Below are positions 5,555 to 13,113 of a stretch of 29,713 nucleotides of DNA, in pieces. How positions within the stretch are numbered: the stretch's first letter is position 1; each line of letters begins with the position of its first letter. The stretch is from a virus: positions 1 through 29,713 of IMG/VR virus record IMGVR_UViG_3300032294_000424. One strand, given 5' to 3'. The notes under the pieces were generated by a model. It did no database searches and was not told the DNA's origin. It saw only the letters and a list, made by a program, of their open reading frames with translations. Both the position numbers and the translations under genes were made by a program.

Positions 5555-6229
5555 TTATTCTCCAATTTTGGTTTCTTTAGCTTCAAATGCAATCCAATAT
5601 TGGATATCATCTTTACTATTTTTAAAATGTGCGATACCTTTGAAAGAAATTTGAACATCATAACTTCCTGGAATCAACTTAATGTTTTCTGTTTTGAAAA
5701 CAATTTTATATGTCTTACCATTGCCTTGGCCAACTTCAATTGAGTTTGTGTGTGATGAGTTATCGTTGGCATCAAAGGTAAGAACTTCAATCTTTTCACC
5801 ATCAGATGATACTCCGATGTGTGGTGAAGAAAGAACGTTTGCTGTTTTTGTAATCCACTCATAATCTTCTTCTGCCAATTTGAATGTGCAATCAACTGAT
5901 GGAAGATTGATTTCTTTTTCTGGTGGAGTTACAATCATTTCTTTGGCGGTCATGCGATAAGATACTTCCTTACGACCTGATTTGAAAATGATATTTGAAT
6001 CATCGAAATCTAGTTCAGCCGAATCTTTGAACAAAGAGTTTACAGATAAGAACTGGTTTAAATCATAAACACAAAAATCTTTTGGAAATTCATCTTTAAG
6101 ATTGGCTTGTGCAAGAACTGTTTTACCACTTGATACTGTGGTTAGTTTGTTGCCTTTTTTGAATTGAATGCCTTGATTGATTGTAGAAAAATTCTTCAAG
6201 ACGGTTAGTGTTTCATTTGATAGTTTCAT
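5555..6229 (-). CDS. 45: DNA polymerase sliding clamp gp45
   Basis: The 224-residue protein begins MKLSNETLTVLKNFSTINQG, almost the T4 gp45 start, has FCVYDLNQFLSVNSLF around residues 52-67 and the IKLIPGSYDVQISFKG segment near 190. Three copies form the ring that tethers the phage polymerase; the tracking ring also activates gp55-dependent late promoters. Length equals T4 (228). GGAGAAAG lies just before the ATG. It leads the 45-44-62-regA block. Confidence 0.96.
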   Translation of the reverse strand: MKLSNETLTVLKNFSTINQGIQFKKGNKLTTVSSGKTVLAQANLKDEFPKDFCVYDLNQFLSVNSLFKDSAELDFDDSNIIFKSGRKEVSYRMTAKEMIVTPPEKEINLPSVDCTFKLAEEDYEWITKTANVLSSPHIGVSSDGEKIEVLTFDANDNSSHTNSIEVGQGNGKTYKIVFKTENIKLIPGSYDVQISFKGIAHFKNSKDDIQYWIAFEAKETKIGE

Positions 6230-6247
6230 ACTTTCTCCATTATAAAA

Positions 6248-6631
6248 TTACTGCTTCGAATAAATTATATCATGTTCATACAGAAACATCAAGCAGCACA
6301 TAGCGTGTGCCAAGTGATGTTTACCAGATTCGGGGTCTAATTCTTCACCTTGTTTCCATGCCCAAACGTGTCTTTGTAGTGCATCAAAATATCTTCGTTT
6401 GGCATCATCAACATATTTCCAATTATCACGAGCATACTTCTGAGCACCAAAGGTTAAAATTTCCACCGTTGCTTCCAATGCTTTTGATGGTAGTAAACCA
6501 TATTCAAGTTTACCACCATCAAATTTACGACCTTCTTCTGGAAAATGGACCAAATCTTCAGTCTGTTCAATTTTTGGTAAATCAACTTTATCGATTGAGA
6601 ACATAGCTTTGACTGTTGATTCGCTGAACAT
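6248..6631 (-). CDS. dATP/dGTP diphosphohydrolase-like protein (DUF5664 family)
   Basis: The 127-residue protein contains RKFDGGKLEYGLLP (residues 35-48), the ALEATVEILTFGAQKYARDN block and KHHLAHAMCCLMFLYEHD near the C-terminus. These are the hallmarks of the DUF5664 family, named dATP/dGTP diphosphohydrolase after phage enzymes. I infer a helical nucleotide hydrolase that would trim the purine dNTP pool, alongside the dCMP deaminase in the same genome. Its ATG overlaps the stop of the glycosyltransferase gene (TAATG). A second in-frame Met at residue 10 could also be the start. Confidence 0.72.
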   Translation of the reverse strand: MFSESTVKAMFSIDKVDLPKIEQTEDLVHFPEEGRKFDGGKLEYGLLPSKALEATVEILTFGAQKYARDNWKYVDDAKRRYFDALQRHVWAWKQGEELDPESGKHHLAHAMCCLMFLYEHDIIYSKQ

Positions 6632-7449
6632 TACATTTCACCAACAAAATTGGCAACTGCTGGCATATCACCAACAAAGTGATAAGTGCCGATGTGTGAA
6701 GTTTTCATCCAAGGACATAGGTGAATCTTGCCGCCAATCTTACGCCACATTTGGCAGAACATATAATCTTCACTTAGATAACGGTCAGAACCACCACCCG
6801 TGATTGAATTCTTAGTGTCAATAACTGTATCAAAGAAAGCATGAATGTAACGAGAACCGTCAAAGTGTGCTTGACCTACATGGTCAGGTTTATAACGAAT
6901 CATTGGATACGCTTCTTCCATCTTCTTGAATACTTCTCTCTTGACCATCATGAAACCTGTTCCGATTTCTAATACTTCGAGTGGTTCTGTAACGGAGAAT
7001 TGTGCGGTTCCTTTGACTGGATTAAACACATAATCACCTGTTACTTTTTCCAACATCTGTGGTTCAATATCAGGAAACTTTTCAACTGCTCTCTTTACAG
7101 ATTTCCATTTAATGGCCTTCTTAGGATAAGGACCTCCTGATACATCTTTGTCGAGCGCCAACAATGCGATGACATCCTGAGGATTAAAAGAAATATCTGA
7201 ATCTAAAAATAGTAAATGTGTGCAATCTGAACGATGCAGGTATTCGTCAACGAGATAGTTTCTCGCTCGAGTAATTAGGGACTCATTGAATAGAAATGAG
7301 AATTTGATGTTTATTCCGTATTGCATACAAAGACCTTGCAAATCTAAGCAAGCTTTCATATACAAACCGTGATTCATGCCACCATACATTGGTGTGGCTA
7401 CGAATAAACTTTTCTTTTGTAAATCTTCTTTTTTAATTTGTATTTCCAT
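6631..7449 (-). CDS. Glycosyltransferase-like protein (GT-A fold)
   Basis: The 272-residue protein has the layout of a short GT2-like glycosyltransferase: SLFVATPMYGG at 14-24, THLLFLDSDISFNPQDVI with a DxD metal site (Asp83, Asp85), a GTGFMMVKREVF acceptor-side motif near 163 and SEDYMFCQMWRKIGG near 225. It would transfer a sugar from a nucleotide sugar. The acceptor is unknown: DNA, a virion protein or host surface glycan are all possible. It is the first gene after a strong terminator and is co-transcribed with the DUF5664 and clamp genes. The start is ATG 7449 with GGAGCG upstream. There is no membrane segment. Confidence 0.78.
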   Translation of the reverse strand: MEIQIKKEDLQKKSLFVATPMYGGMNHGLYMKACLDLQGLCMQYGINIKFSFLFNESLITRARNYLVDEYLHRSDCTHLLFLDSDISFNPQDVIALLALDKDVSGGPYPKKAIKWKSVKRAVEKFPDIEPQMLEKVTGDYVFNPVKGTAQFSVTEPLEVLEIGTGFMMVKREVFKKMEEAYPMIRYKPDHVGQAHFDGSRYIHAFFDTVIDTKNSITGGGSDRYLSEDYMFCQMWRKIGGKIHLCPWMKTSHIGTYHFVGDMPAVANFVGEM

Positions 7450-7465
7450 TTGCGCTCCGATAATA

Positions 7466-7499
7466 TAAAAAAAGGGGTACCACGAGTGTGGAACCCCTT
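7466..7499 (-). terminator. Strong Rho-independent terminator after the winged-helix gene
   Basis: On the minus strand the arms AAGGGGT/ACCCCTT and CCAC/GTGG, separated by one A-A mismatch, form an 11-12 bp stem with a 4-base loop and are followed by seven T (7473-7467). It lies between the winged-helix gene and the glycosyltransferase; the ribosome site of the latter starts only a few bases later. Confidence 0.85.
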
Positions 7500-7513
7500 A
7501 CGCTTAGTCCGTA

Positions 7514-7783
7514 TTAAACAGACTGTGGGCGGATGCCATTAGCACGGCAGAAAGTCTTGAAAGACTTAGATGGTGTACCTAAACGGTAGAAAGTTTTCTT
7601 TGTGCCATCAACATTCTTACGGTTTGCGTAGATAGCATAACCTTCTTGACGGAGCTCAGAGATACGAGCAGAAACATTTGAAACACCAAAACGGCGTTGA
7701 GCCTGTTCGGTAGTAAAGGTGTTGTAACCTTCAGTTTGCATTAAAGCATTCAACATACGTTGTTTAGCTGATAATTTAGCCAT
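7514..7783 (-). CDS. Small winged-helix DNA-binding protein
   Basis: The 89-residue protein has a helix-turn-helix around residues 21-46 (TTEQAQRRFGVSNVSARISE LR) followed by a wing (EGYAIYANRKNVDGTKKTFY RL) and a short basic tail. Such proteins are widespread in T4-like cyanophages, with no proven target. It stands alone as a single-gene unit with its own promoter (7839-7868) and terminator (7466-7499). An inverted repeat overlapping that promoter suggests it controls its own expression, which is inference. AGGAG precedes the ATG. Confidence 0.8.
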   Translation of the reverse strand: MAKLSAKQRMLNALMQTEGYNTFTTEQAQRRFGVSNVSARISELRQEGYAIYANRKNVDGTKKTFYRLGTPSKSFKTFCRANGIRPQSV

Positions 7784-7817
7784 TGTGAAACTCCTATAAT
7801 ATAAAATTAAACAAAAC

Positions 7818-7831
7818 CTTGCCTGAGCAAG
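7818..7831 (-). other. Hairpin at the 5' end of the winged-helix mRNA
   Basis: CTTGC, four bases, GCAAG. The predicted initiation point of the upstream promoter (about 7832) puts this stem-loop at the very 5' end of the transcript, where such hairpins commonly protect mRNA. Confidence 0.35.
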
Positions 7832-7838
7832 TAATCAA

Positions 7839-7868
7839 ATCATAACATTATATATGTCATGGTGTCAA
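7839..7868 (-). promoter_or_regulatory. Sigma70-type promoter of the winged-helix gene
   Basis: Minus strand TTGACA (7868-7863), 18 bases, TATGAT (7844-7839). It lies in the 168-base gap upstream of the gene. The -35 box overlaps the inverted repeat 7865-7889. Confidence 0.7.
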
Positions 7869-7889
7869 GTATATTTGCGGTATACTTGA
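7865..7889. repeat. Inverted repeat overlapping the -35 box (operator candidate)
   Basis: Two perfect 9-base arms, TCAAGTATA and TATACTTGA, are spaced by 7 bases (TTTGCGG). The centre-to-centre spacing is about one and a half helical turns. Position over the -35 region is typical of a repressor or activator site. Confidence 0.55.
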
Positions 7890-7951
7890 TAATGTATCAT
7901 ATATGTGCCATTAAACCACTTAAAGTAACACTAATGATACTATACTGCCTA

Positions 7952-9217
7952 TTATCTGCCAACCTGCGGCAAATATTTTGACTTGGTTTCTTCCCAAGAC
8001 AAATAAATTAGGTCATCATAGAAAAGAGTTTCATATGAAACATTATTCTTTTTCTGTAATTGCCTAATTCGACCCTTAGCATACTTGGTTTTCCAAATAT
8101 TGGCAAGGGCTTCTTCACTGGTATCAAATGCTTTTACCAGTTTTTCATCTGTGATTTCTTTTCTCAAAAATTCATTTGTATTGTTATACAAGGGAGAGAA
8201 ATAGATACCACGCTGATGTTCGGTACGAATCAATTCTTTAGGAATGCCAAGTTTAGAGTAGGCAAAATTCAAAGAACGATTTTTATGGTCACGCTTTAGT
8301 GGAAGACCTTGTTGATTTTTGGCTTCCCACCATTCAAAATATTTTCTAGTATGATTCTCTTTAATCCAATCGAACACTAATTTTTTGGTTGCTCTTGATG
8401 GTTCGAAAGCAACAGAACCAGAAGAAAAACCCATAGGACTCCAATGCTCAAGTCCATCATATTGCGAAAGACCGTTTGCTTTGGTTTTTCCATATAGTGA
8501 CGTTGTAGTAACGCCAACAAGAGTGTCTCCATATTGTCTTTTCCAATCTGCTTGAACTGTGTCCGATAAACACATTAATGCCAACAATTTACCACCCATA
8601 TAATTAAAACCTAGAGGTTGTAATGGAACGATGGTGGAACCGATGGCCGTATGATTAATCATGTGTTGTTGTGTCTTAACATCTCTAGACCATCCAATTG
8701 CATTATCACGAGGAGTGAGGTCCAGGAAGTCTGAGGAGATGCAAATAACACCAAGATATTTACCTGTTACTTCGTCTGTCAAAACATAGAATAGATTACG
8801 ACCAATATTACTGTTGTTCTTCATTGTGGAAGAAAAAGTGCGAATGGCATTCCATCTTTCAGCATCAGGACCATTTGAAAGTACCATAATAGGTTTTAAT
8901 TTTTCAAAATCATCCGGTTCTTTTGGCATCCAAAAATTGGATTTAACATCCTTAATTAATTCATCTTGTTCAGGATTGACCATTTGAACTTCTTGTCCCC
9001 AAAGAGTGGACACATCATGAACAGGATATCGTTCTTTTACTTCACACCATTTTTGATATAGAGTATATTCACGAACATCCATTTGTGATGCATAAGTCAA
9101 ATCTTCAATGAGAATCTTTTTCATTGATTCTTCATCGATGTGTTCAAAAGAAGATGGCAGATTATTATCTTGCCATTCTTTCCATTGTTTTTCTACGAAC
9201 TCAATTGGTGTTGCCAT
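7952..9217 (-). CDS. DruA-like protein (DUF4338-type domain)
   Basis: The 421-residue protein has a core from about residue 135 to 265 resembling DUF4338, the domain of Druantia protein DruA: NIGRNLFYVL, GKYLGVICISSDFLDL, TPRDNAIGWS, a PLQPLGFNYMGGKLLALMCL segment, DWKRQYGDTLVGVTTTSLYG. In DUF4338 proteins the matching blocks are LGxxxxSS, RDxxIGW, a hydrophobic LxxLLSLxLR region and DWxxRYGxxxxLxETFV. This is motif reading, not a database hit. The N-terminal 130 residues and the basic C-terminus are not recognised. The function of the domain is unknown. Its ATG overlaps the stop of the deformylase gene (TAATG), so it is the last gene of the gp47-gp46 unit. Confidence 0.55.
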   Translation of the reverse strand: MATPIEFVEKQWKEWQDNNLPSSFEHIDEESMKKILIEDLTYASQMDVREYTLYQKWCEVKERYPVHDVSTLWGQEVQMVNPEQDELIKDVKSNFWMPKEPDDFEKLKPIMVLSNGPDAERWNAIRTFSSTMKNNSNIGRNLFYVLTDEVTGKYLGVICISSDFLDLTPRDNAIGWSRDVKTQQHMINHTAIGSTIVPLQPLGFNYMGGKLLALMCLSDTVQADWKRQYGDTLVGVTTTSLYGKTKANGLSQYDGLEHWSPMGFSSGSVAFEPSRATKKLVFDWIKENHTRKYFEWWEAKNQQGLPLKRDHKNRSLNFAYSKLGIPKELIRTEHQRGIYFSPLYNNTNEFLRKEITDEKLVKAFDTSEEALANIWKTKYAKGRIRQLQKKNNVSYETLFYDDLIYLSWEETKSKYLPQVGR

Positions 9218-9795
9218 TATTTTAGTTTCAACTTTTTCAATATTTTATTGCGTTTTTGCATACCCATTTGTAATGCTAAAGGTTTTACTTTGCTAGTATA
9301 CACGATTCCATTCATATGGTCAAGTTCATGTTGAAAACAACGAGCAGATATACCAGAAAGTGTTACCTCTCTCTTGTTGCCGTTGAAGTCTTGGTATTCA
9401 ACCGTAATGATTTCTGGTCTGGTAATTCTCAAGGCTAAGAAAGGAAACGATAAACATCCTTCAACCATGTGAACTTCGCCTTGAGACATTGTAATTTTTG
9501 GATTAAAAAATGCCACAAAATCTTCACCAGCTCCCATAACAAAGACACGATATGGTAGTCCACATTGATTGGCCGACAATCCAATACCGTGATGCATCTT
9601 ACAGGTTTCAACCAATGATGATGCCAACTCAGAAGGATTGATAGGAGGATTTTTAAAATCAAACTCAGGTAATGACTGTCTCAGAATAGGATGTTCACTA
9701 TGAACTAACTCTAACAGTTTAACCTTTTGGGTTACTTGCGTTTGTTTTTCCGTATCAATGATAATTAAATCATCTTTATTTTGCACTTCACTCAT
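9217..9795 (-). CDS. def: Peptide deformylase
   Basis: The 192-residue enzyme shows all three deformylase motifs: GIGLSANQ (70-77), EGCLS (112-116, zinc ligand Cys114) and HELDH (156-160, two zinc ligands and the catalytic Glu). It removes the formyl group from new N-terminal methionines. Marine T4-like phages, notably cyanophages, often carry one; host-photosystem maintenance has been proposed there, but nothing here shows such a host. An N-terminal extension of about 25 residues precedes the core. The ATG overlaps the gp46 stop, with AAAGG as ribosome site. Confidence 0.96.
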   Translation of the reverse strand: MSEVQNKDDLIIIDTEKQTQVTQKVKLLELVHSEHPILRQSLPEFDFKNPPINPSELASSLVETCKMHHGIGLSANQCGLPYRVFVMGAGEDFVAFFNPKITMSQGEVHMVEGCLSFPFLALRITRPEIITVEYQDFNGNKREVTLSGISARCFQHELDHMNGIVYTSKVKPLALQMGMQKRNKILKKLKLK

Positions 9796-11513
9796 TATAA
9801 CCTTTCTATAACTGAAAAATTGTTTTTCTTTACAAAACGAATTACACTTCTAAACTTATCAAACATCTGGTCAGACTTATGGCTAATCACAAACACATTA
9901 GTTTCAGATGATAAATCTTTCAATAAAGACATTAACAATTCAACTGATGCGGTATCTAAACTAGAATCAAATACTTCATCCAATATTAACAGATTAGTGT
10001 TAGTAGAATTCTTCAACTTGGCAATTTGACGCCAAGTAAACAATAGTGCCAGGTCAATCTTTTGTTTTTCACCTTCTGAAAAATTAGCATATGCGAATTC
10101 ATCACGGTGCCTAGATTTAATTGTTTCTTCAAAACTTTCATTGATGTTAAAGTTTACAAAGAAGTCCATTGAGGTCAAATACTTGTTAATCAACTTGTTC
10201 ATGACAGGTAAGTATTGCCTAATGATTTTGGTTTTAATGCCGGTATCTTTTAATAAATTTCCAGCAAACTCATAATATTGTTTTTCTGTTGAGAGTTCTT
10301 CTTGTTTTGTAATCAATTCTGCCAGTTCAGATTTGAATTCTTTTAACTTGGCATTTTCTTCTTCTAAATTATCTTTACGGTTAGATAAATCATTAACCTC
10401 ACCGTTTAATTTGTGTATAAATGTGTTCACGGCTGTGATTGTAGAATTGTGTTTTACAATCTCATTGTTGTGTGCCTGAATGTGTTTGATATACTTTTGA
10501 ATTTCTTCAATTCTCTGGCTTGTGGCAGTAATCTGTGTTGATATATCTGCCAAAGCTGTAGACACTTCACCTTTAGTTTTATCTAAAGTTGATACCATCT
10601 GCCCTTTATATTCTTGGTCAATACTTTGTTTACAGGTTGGACAGTTATCATTTTCTTCGTAGAAAGAAACTTCTTTATCAATCTTCTTGATTCGTGATTC
10701 TAGCTTGGCTTCTAATTGCAATAACTTGGAACTTTTCTTTTCCATAGCCATCTTATCAGAAATTTTACTATTCAAAACATCAATGTGTTTTTGGATTAAT
10801 TCAATATCTTTGGTAAGTTTTTTTACTTGTTCTTCGGATTCCAATACTTCTTTTAATTTCTTTTCAATCTCGGCATCGTTATGTTTCTTATGTTCCTCGA
10901 TGCTTTGTTTTTGGAAATTGATTCTTTCTGAAGTCAAGTCCATATCATATTTGTTTTTGGTTGTCAGGTCTTTAATTGCCGACATTTTCTCTTTAACGAT
11001 TGAATTCATTGATGAGAATATTTGTATGTCCAACAAATCTTCGATGATAGCTCGTCTATCACCAGGTGACAACTGCATGAAAGGAACAAATGAGGCAGAA
11101 CCTAGAATAACAACCTGAGTAAATGTTTTATAGTTTAGTTTTAAAATAAACTTTTCTAGATGTTCCTGGTAATCTTTTGCTTTGGCATCTTGGTCGACCA
11201 TTACATCATTACAATATACCTCAAACATATTGGGCTTGATGCCTCTAATTACCTTATAATTCTTTTTACCAATAGAAAACTCAATCTCAACGACACATTG
11301 TTGTTGATTGATTGAATTAAGTAATTGTGGTTTGTTGATTTTACGAAAAGGTTTACCAAAAAGACCAAAACACAACGCATCCAATATTGTGGATTTACCT
11401 GCGCCATTGTTACCTACAATGAGTGTGTTTGGTGATTTTGTTAAATTTATTTCTGTAAAACTGTTTCCTGTTGAAAGGAAATTTTTCCAACGAACTTTTT
11501 GGAAAATAATCAT
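9795..11513 (-). CDS. 46: Recombination nuclease subunit gp46 (Rad50/SbcC-like ATPase)
   Basis: The 572-residue SMC-like protein has Walker A GNNGAGKST (34-42), long coiled coils, a zinc hook CPTCKQ (Cys291, Cys294), the ABC signature FSEGEKQ (478-484), Walker B LLILDE (508-513) and a VISHK switch near 545. With gp47 it resects DNA ends for recombination-dependent replication and host DNA breakdown. The length is close to T4 gp46 (560). No clear ribosome site precedes the ATG at 11513; translation may depend on coupling with the 105-residue gene 12 bases upstream. Confidence 0.96.
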   Translation of the reverse strand: MIIFQKVRWKNFLSTGNSFTEINLTKSPNTLIVGNNGAGKSTILDALCFGLFGKPFRKINKPQLLNSINQQQCVVEIEFSIGKKNYKVIRGIKPNMFEVYCNDVMVDQDAKAKDYQEHLEKFILKLNYKTFTQVVILGSASFVPFMQLSPGDRRAIIEDLLDIQIFSSMNSIVKEKMSAIKDLTTKNKYDMDLTSERINFQKQSIEEHKKHNDAEIEKKLKEVLESEEQVKKLTKDIELIQKHIDVLNSKISDKMAMEKKSSKLLQLEAKLESRIKKIDKEVSFYEENDNCPTCKQSIDQEYKGQMVSTLDKTKGEVSTALADISTQITATSQRIEEIQKYIKHIQAHNNEIVKHNSTITAVNTFIHKLNGEVNDLSNRKDNLEEENAKLKEFKSELAELITKQEELSTEKQYYEFAGNLLKDTGIKTKIIRQYLPVMNKLINKYLTSMDFFVNFNINESFEETIKSRHRDEFAYANFSEGEKQKIDLALLFTWRQIAKLKNSTNTNLLILDEVFDSSLDTASVELLMSLLKDLSSETNVFVISHKSDQMFDKFRSVIRFVKKNNFSVIERL

Positions 11514-11525
11514 AATGTGATTTTT

Positions 11526-11843
11526 TTAAATGTCAATATATTGTTTTTGTGTAACCTTGATTTCTGATTGTCCAGTTTCTTCTAACAAAACTTTTTCCAT
11601 GTGTTGAATTTGTTCTTGACCTAACGATTCTTCAATATACGAAAAGAGAATGTCTTTACCTGAAAAATTAATATCTTCCAATGTAATGGGTTTCTCACCT
11701 TTATCATAAAGAATGTGTGCCACATAAAGTTTCTTTGTTTCACCTAAACAATGGTAAAAACGAATTTCAGTTATGACATTTTGTTTGCCTTGAACTTCTT
11801 CGGCACCTACTTGAATAACTTCATATTTAAATCTTGAATCCAT
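11526..11843 (-). CDS. Unknown protein between gp47 and gp46 (105 aa)
   Basis: The 105-residue protein starts MDSRFKYEVIQVGAEEVQGK and is predicted to be beta strands (residues 6-50) followed by an acidic helix (SYIEESLGQEQIQHMEKVLL). No family is recognised. Its ATG overlaps the gp47 stop (TAATG), and gp46 follows within 12 bases. T4 also carries small open frames in the 46/47 region, but I cannot show homology. Conserved co-transcription suggests a role with the nuclease. Confidence 0.7.
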   Translation of the reverse strand: MDSRFKYEVIQVGAEEVQGKQNVITEIRFYHCLGETKKLYVAHILYDKGEKPITLEDINFSGKDILFSYIEESLGQEQIQHMEKVLLEETGQSEIKVTQKQYIDI

Positions 11844-12934
11844 TATGCTTGCTCCGTGTTAATTGCCTCAACATACAATTCTCTAAGAACTGATTTGAGT
11901 TTTTCGTTATTGATATGTTCTTCCTTGATACTATCAACATACTTACCAATAATAGTCATAGTATCTTCTGCTTGGTCAATCATATCATCTTCTACACCTT
12001 CTGTCAAGTCTGTAAAATCTTCCGCAATGGTAATATCGATAGGATTTACATTGTAAAGATTATTCATGAACTTGTCAAATAGATAAGGATTAGTTTTGTT
12101 TAATACCACAACTTTTACATATGTGTTGGTATATTTACTTAAATCTTTGCTGGTAATTTCGGTAATTGTATTTTCTTTGTCATCATATGTGATGCGATGA
12201 AACATGACATTCGGATTAGGAACAAATTCTAAGTCACGAGTATTCAGGTCAAAGATGTGAAATCCTCTTGTGTCGTTGTAATCTTGCCATGTTAATTCAT
12301 ATGGATTACCCAAATAATAAACATTATCAGCATGACTTCTGTGGTGGTAGTGACCACTAAAAACCATATCAAATCGCCTGAAGATTTCACGATTCAAACC
12401 TTCTTCAGATGGCATACCACGATGCATAGCAAACCCTGCAATCTCAAAATGTCCCATGCAAAGGTCTGCATCAGTATTCTTAATGGTATCTAAACATTCT
12501 TGATAGTTCTCAGGACAAATCCACGGAATCATACAGATATTCACACCCAATGGGTTATCAGCAGTTTGGTTTAATTTAATTGTTTCTGGTGCATCAATGA
12601 CGTGAATGTTATCATATTCACGCAACAACAAATCTACTGAGTTGACATCGTTTGTGTTTTTAAAATAAGTATCATGGTTACCAGCCAACATATGAACCTT
12701 GATACCTTTTTTATGTAACTTATCAAAGAACATTTCTTTTGCTCTTTTGAGAGAGAAAAAGTTGATATATTTTCTGCGGTCAAATGTATCACCGAGAATT
12801 AAAACGGTATCAATATTGTTTTCTTCTAATACAGGGAAAAATGTTTCTGAGTAAAATTTATCATAGAAGTCCAAAAAATGGACAGAATCATTCCTAGAAC
12901 CAAAGTGTTGGTCCGTTATAATAGCCACCTTCAT
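11843..12934 (-). CDS. 47: Recombination nuclease subunit gp47 (Mre11/SbcD-like)
   Basis: The 363-residue phosphoesterase shows the Mre11 metal-site motifs: DQH (8-10), GDTFDRR (48-54), GNHD (85-88), GHFE (161-164) and GHYHHRS (194-200). It is the nuclease partner of gp46. The length matches T4 gp47 (339) with a slightly longer C-terminus. The ribosome site before ATG 12934 is weak (AGAAAG). Two sigma70-type box pairs lie inside the gene (11979-12007 and 12050-12078), in the direction of the downstream 105-residue gene and gp46. Confidence 0.96.
   Translation of the reverse strand: MKVAIITDQHFGSRNDSVHFLDFYDKFYSETFFPVLEENNIDTVLILGDTFDRRKYINFFSLKRAKEMFFDKLHKKGIKVHMLAGNHDTYFKNTNDVNSVDLLLREYDNIHVIDAPETIKLNQTADNPLGVNICMIPWICPENYQECLDTIKNTDADLCMGHFEIAGFAMHRGMPSEEGLNREIFRRFDMVFSGHYHHRSHADNVYYLGNPYELTWQDYNDTRGFHIFDLNTRDLEFVPNPNVMFHRITYDDKENTITEITSKDLSKYTNTYVKVVVLNKTNPYLFDKFMNNLYNVNPIDITIAEDFTDLTEGVEDDMIDQAEDTMTIIGKYVDSIKEEHINNEKLKSVLRELYVEAINTEQA
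11979..12007 (-). promoter_or_regulatory. Possible internal sigma70-type promoter in gene 47
   Basis: Minus strand TTGACA (12007-12002), 17 bases, TATGAT (11984-11979), inside coding sequence. A second pair, TTGACA and TACAAT at 17 bases, lies at 12050-12078. Either could supply extra gp46 transcript; coding constraint or chance is also possible. Confidence 0.3.
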
Positions 12935-12950
12935 GTTTTAATAAGCTTTC

Positions 12951-13109
12951 TTAGTCACCAGTTATTTCACTATTATCATAATCTAATCGCCTAACTTCAA
13001 GTATGGAACCAGTAGGTTGTTCACTTGCCCATGCAATAGCTTCGGTAAGTGTTTCAAATTTTTTGAAACGGCGTGCCTGTGATTGAATTAAATATTCGAC
13101 AATATACAT
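12951..13109 (-). CDS. Small conserved-looking protein (52 aa) between gp55 and gp47
   Basis: A complete frame runs from ATG 13109-13107 to TAA 12953-12951. The protein reads MYIVEYLIQSQARRFKKFET, then LTEAIAWASEQPTGSILEVR and a short acidic tail. The aromatic beta strand, basic turn and amphipathic helix suggest a small folded domain. A strong ribosome site (AGGAGA about 8 bases upstream) overlaps the end of the gp55 gene, which supports real translation. It fills most of the 180-base gap between gp55 and gp47. Function is unknown. Confidence 0.75.
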   Translation of the reverse strand: MYIVEYLIQSQARRFKKFETLTEAIAWASEQPTGSILEVRRLDYDNSEITGD

Positions 13110-13113
13110 TATA

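Noticed and set aside
10687-11118. 143-codon plus-strand open frame
   Set aside because: It is the antisense shadow of the gp46 coiled coil; Ser/Cys/Leu-rich composition results from reading Glu/Lys codons backwards.
11509-11535. TTGACA-N16-TATGAT upstream of gp46
   Set aside because: The -10 box contains the gp46 ATG, so initiation would fall inside the gene and lose its start; probably coincidence.
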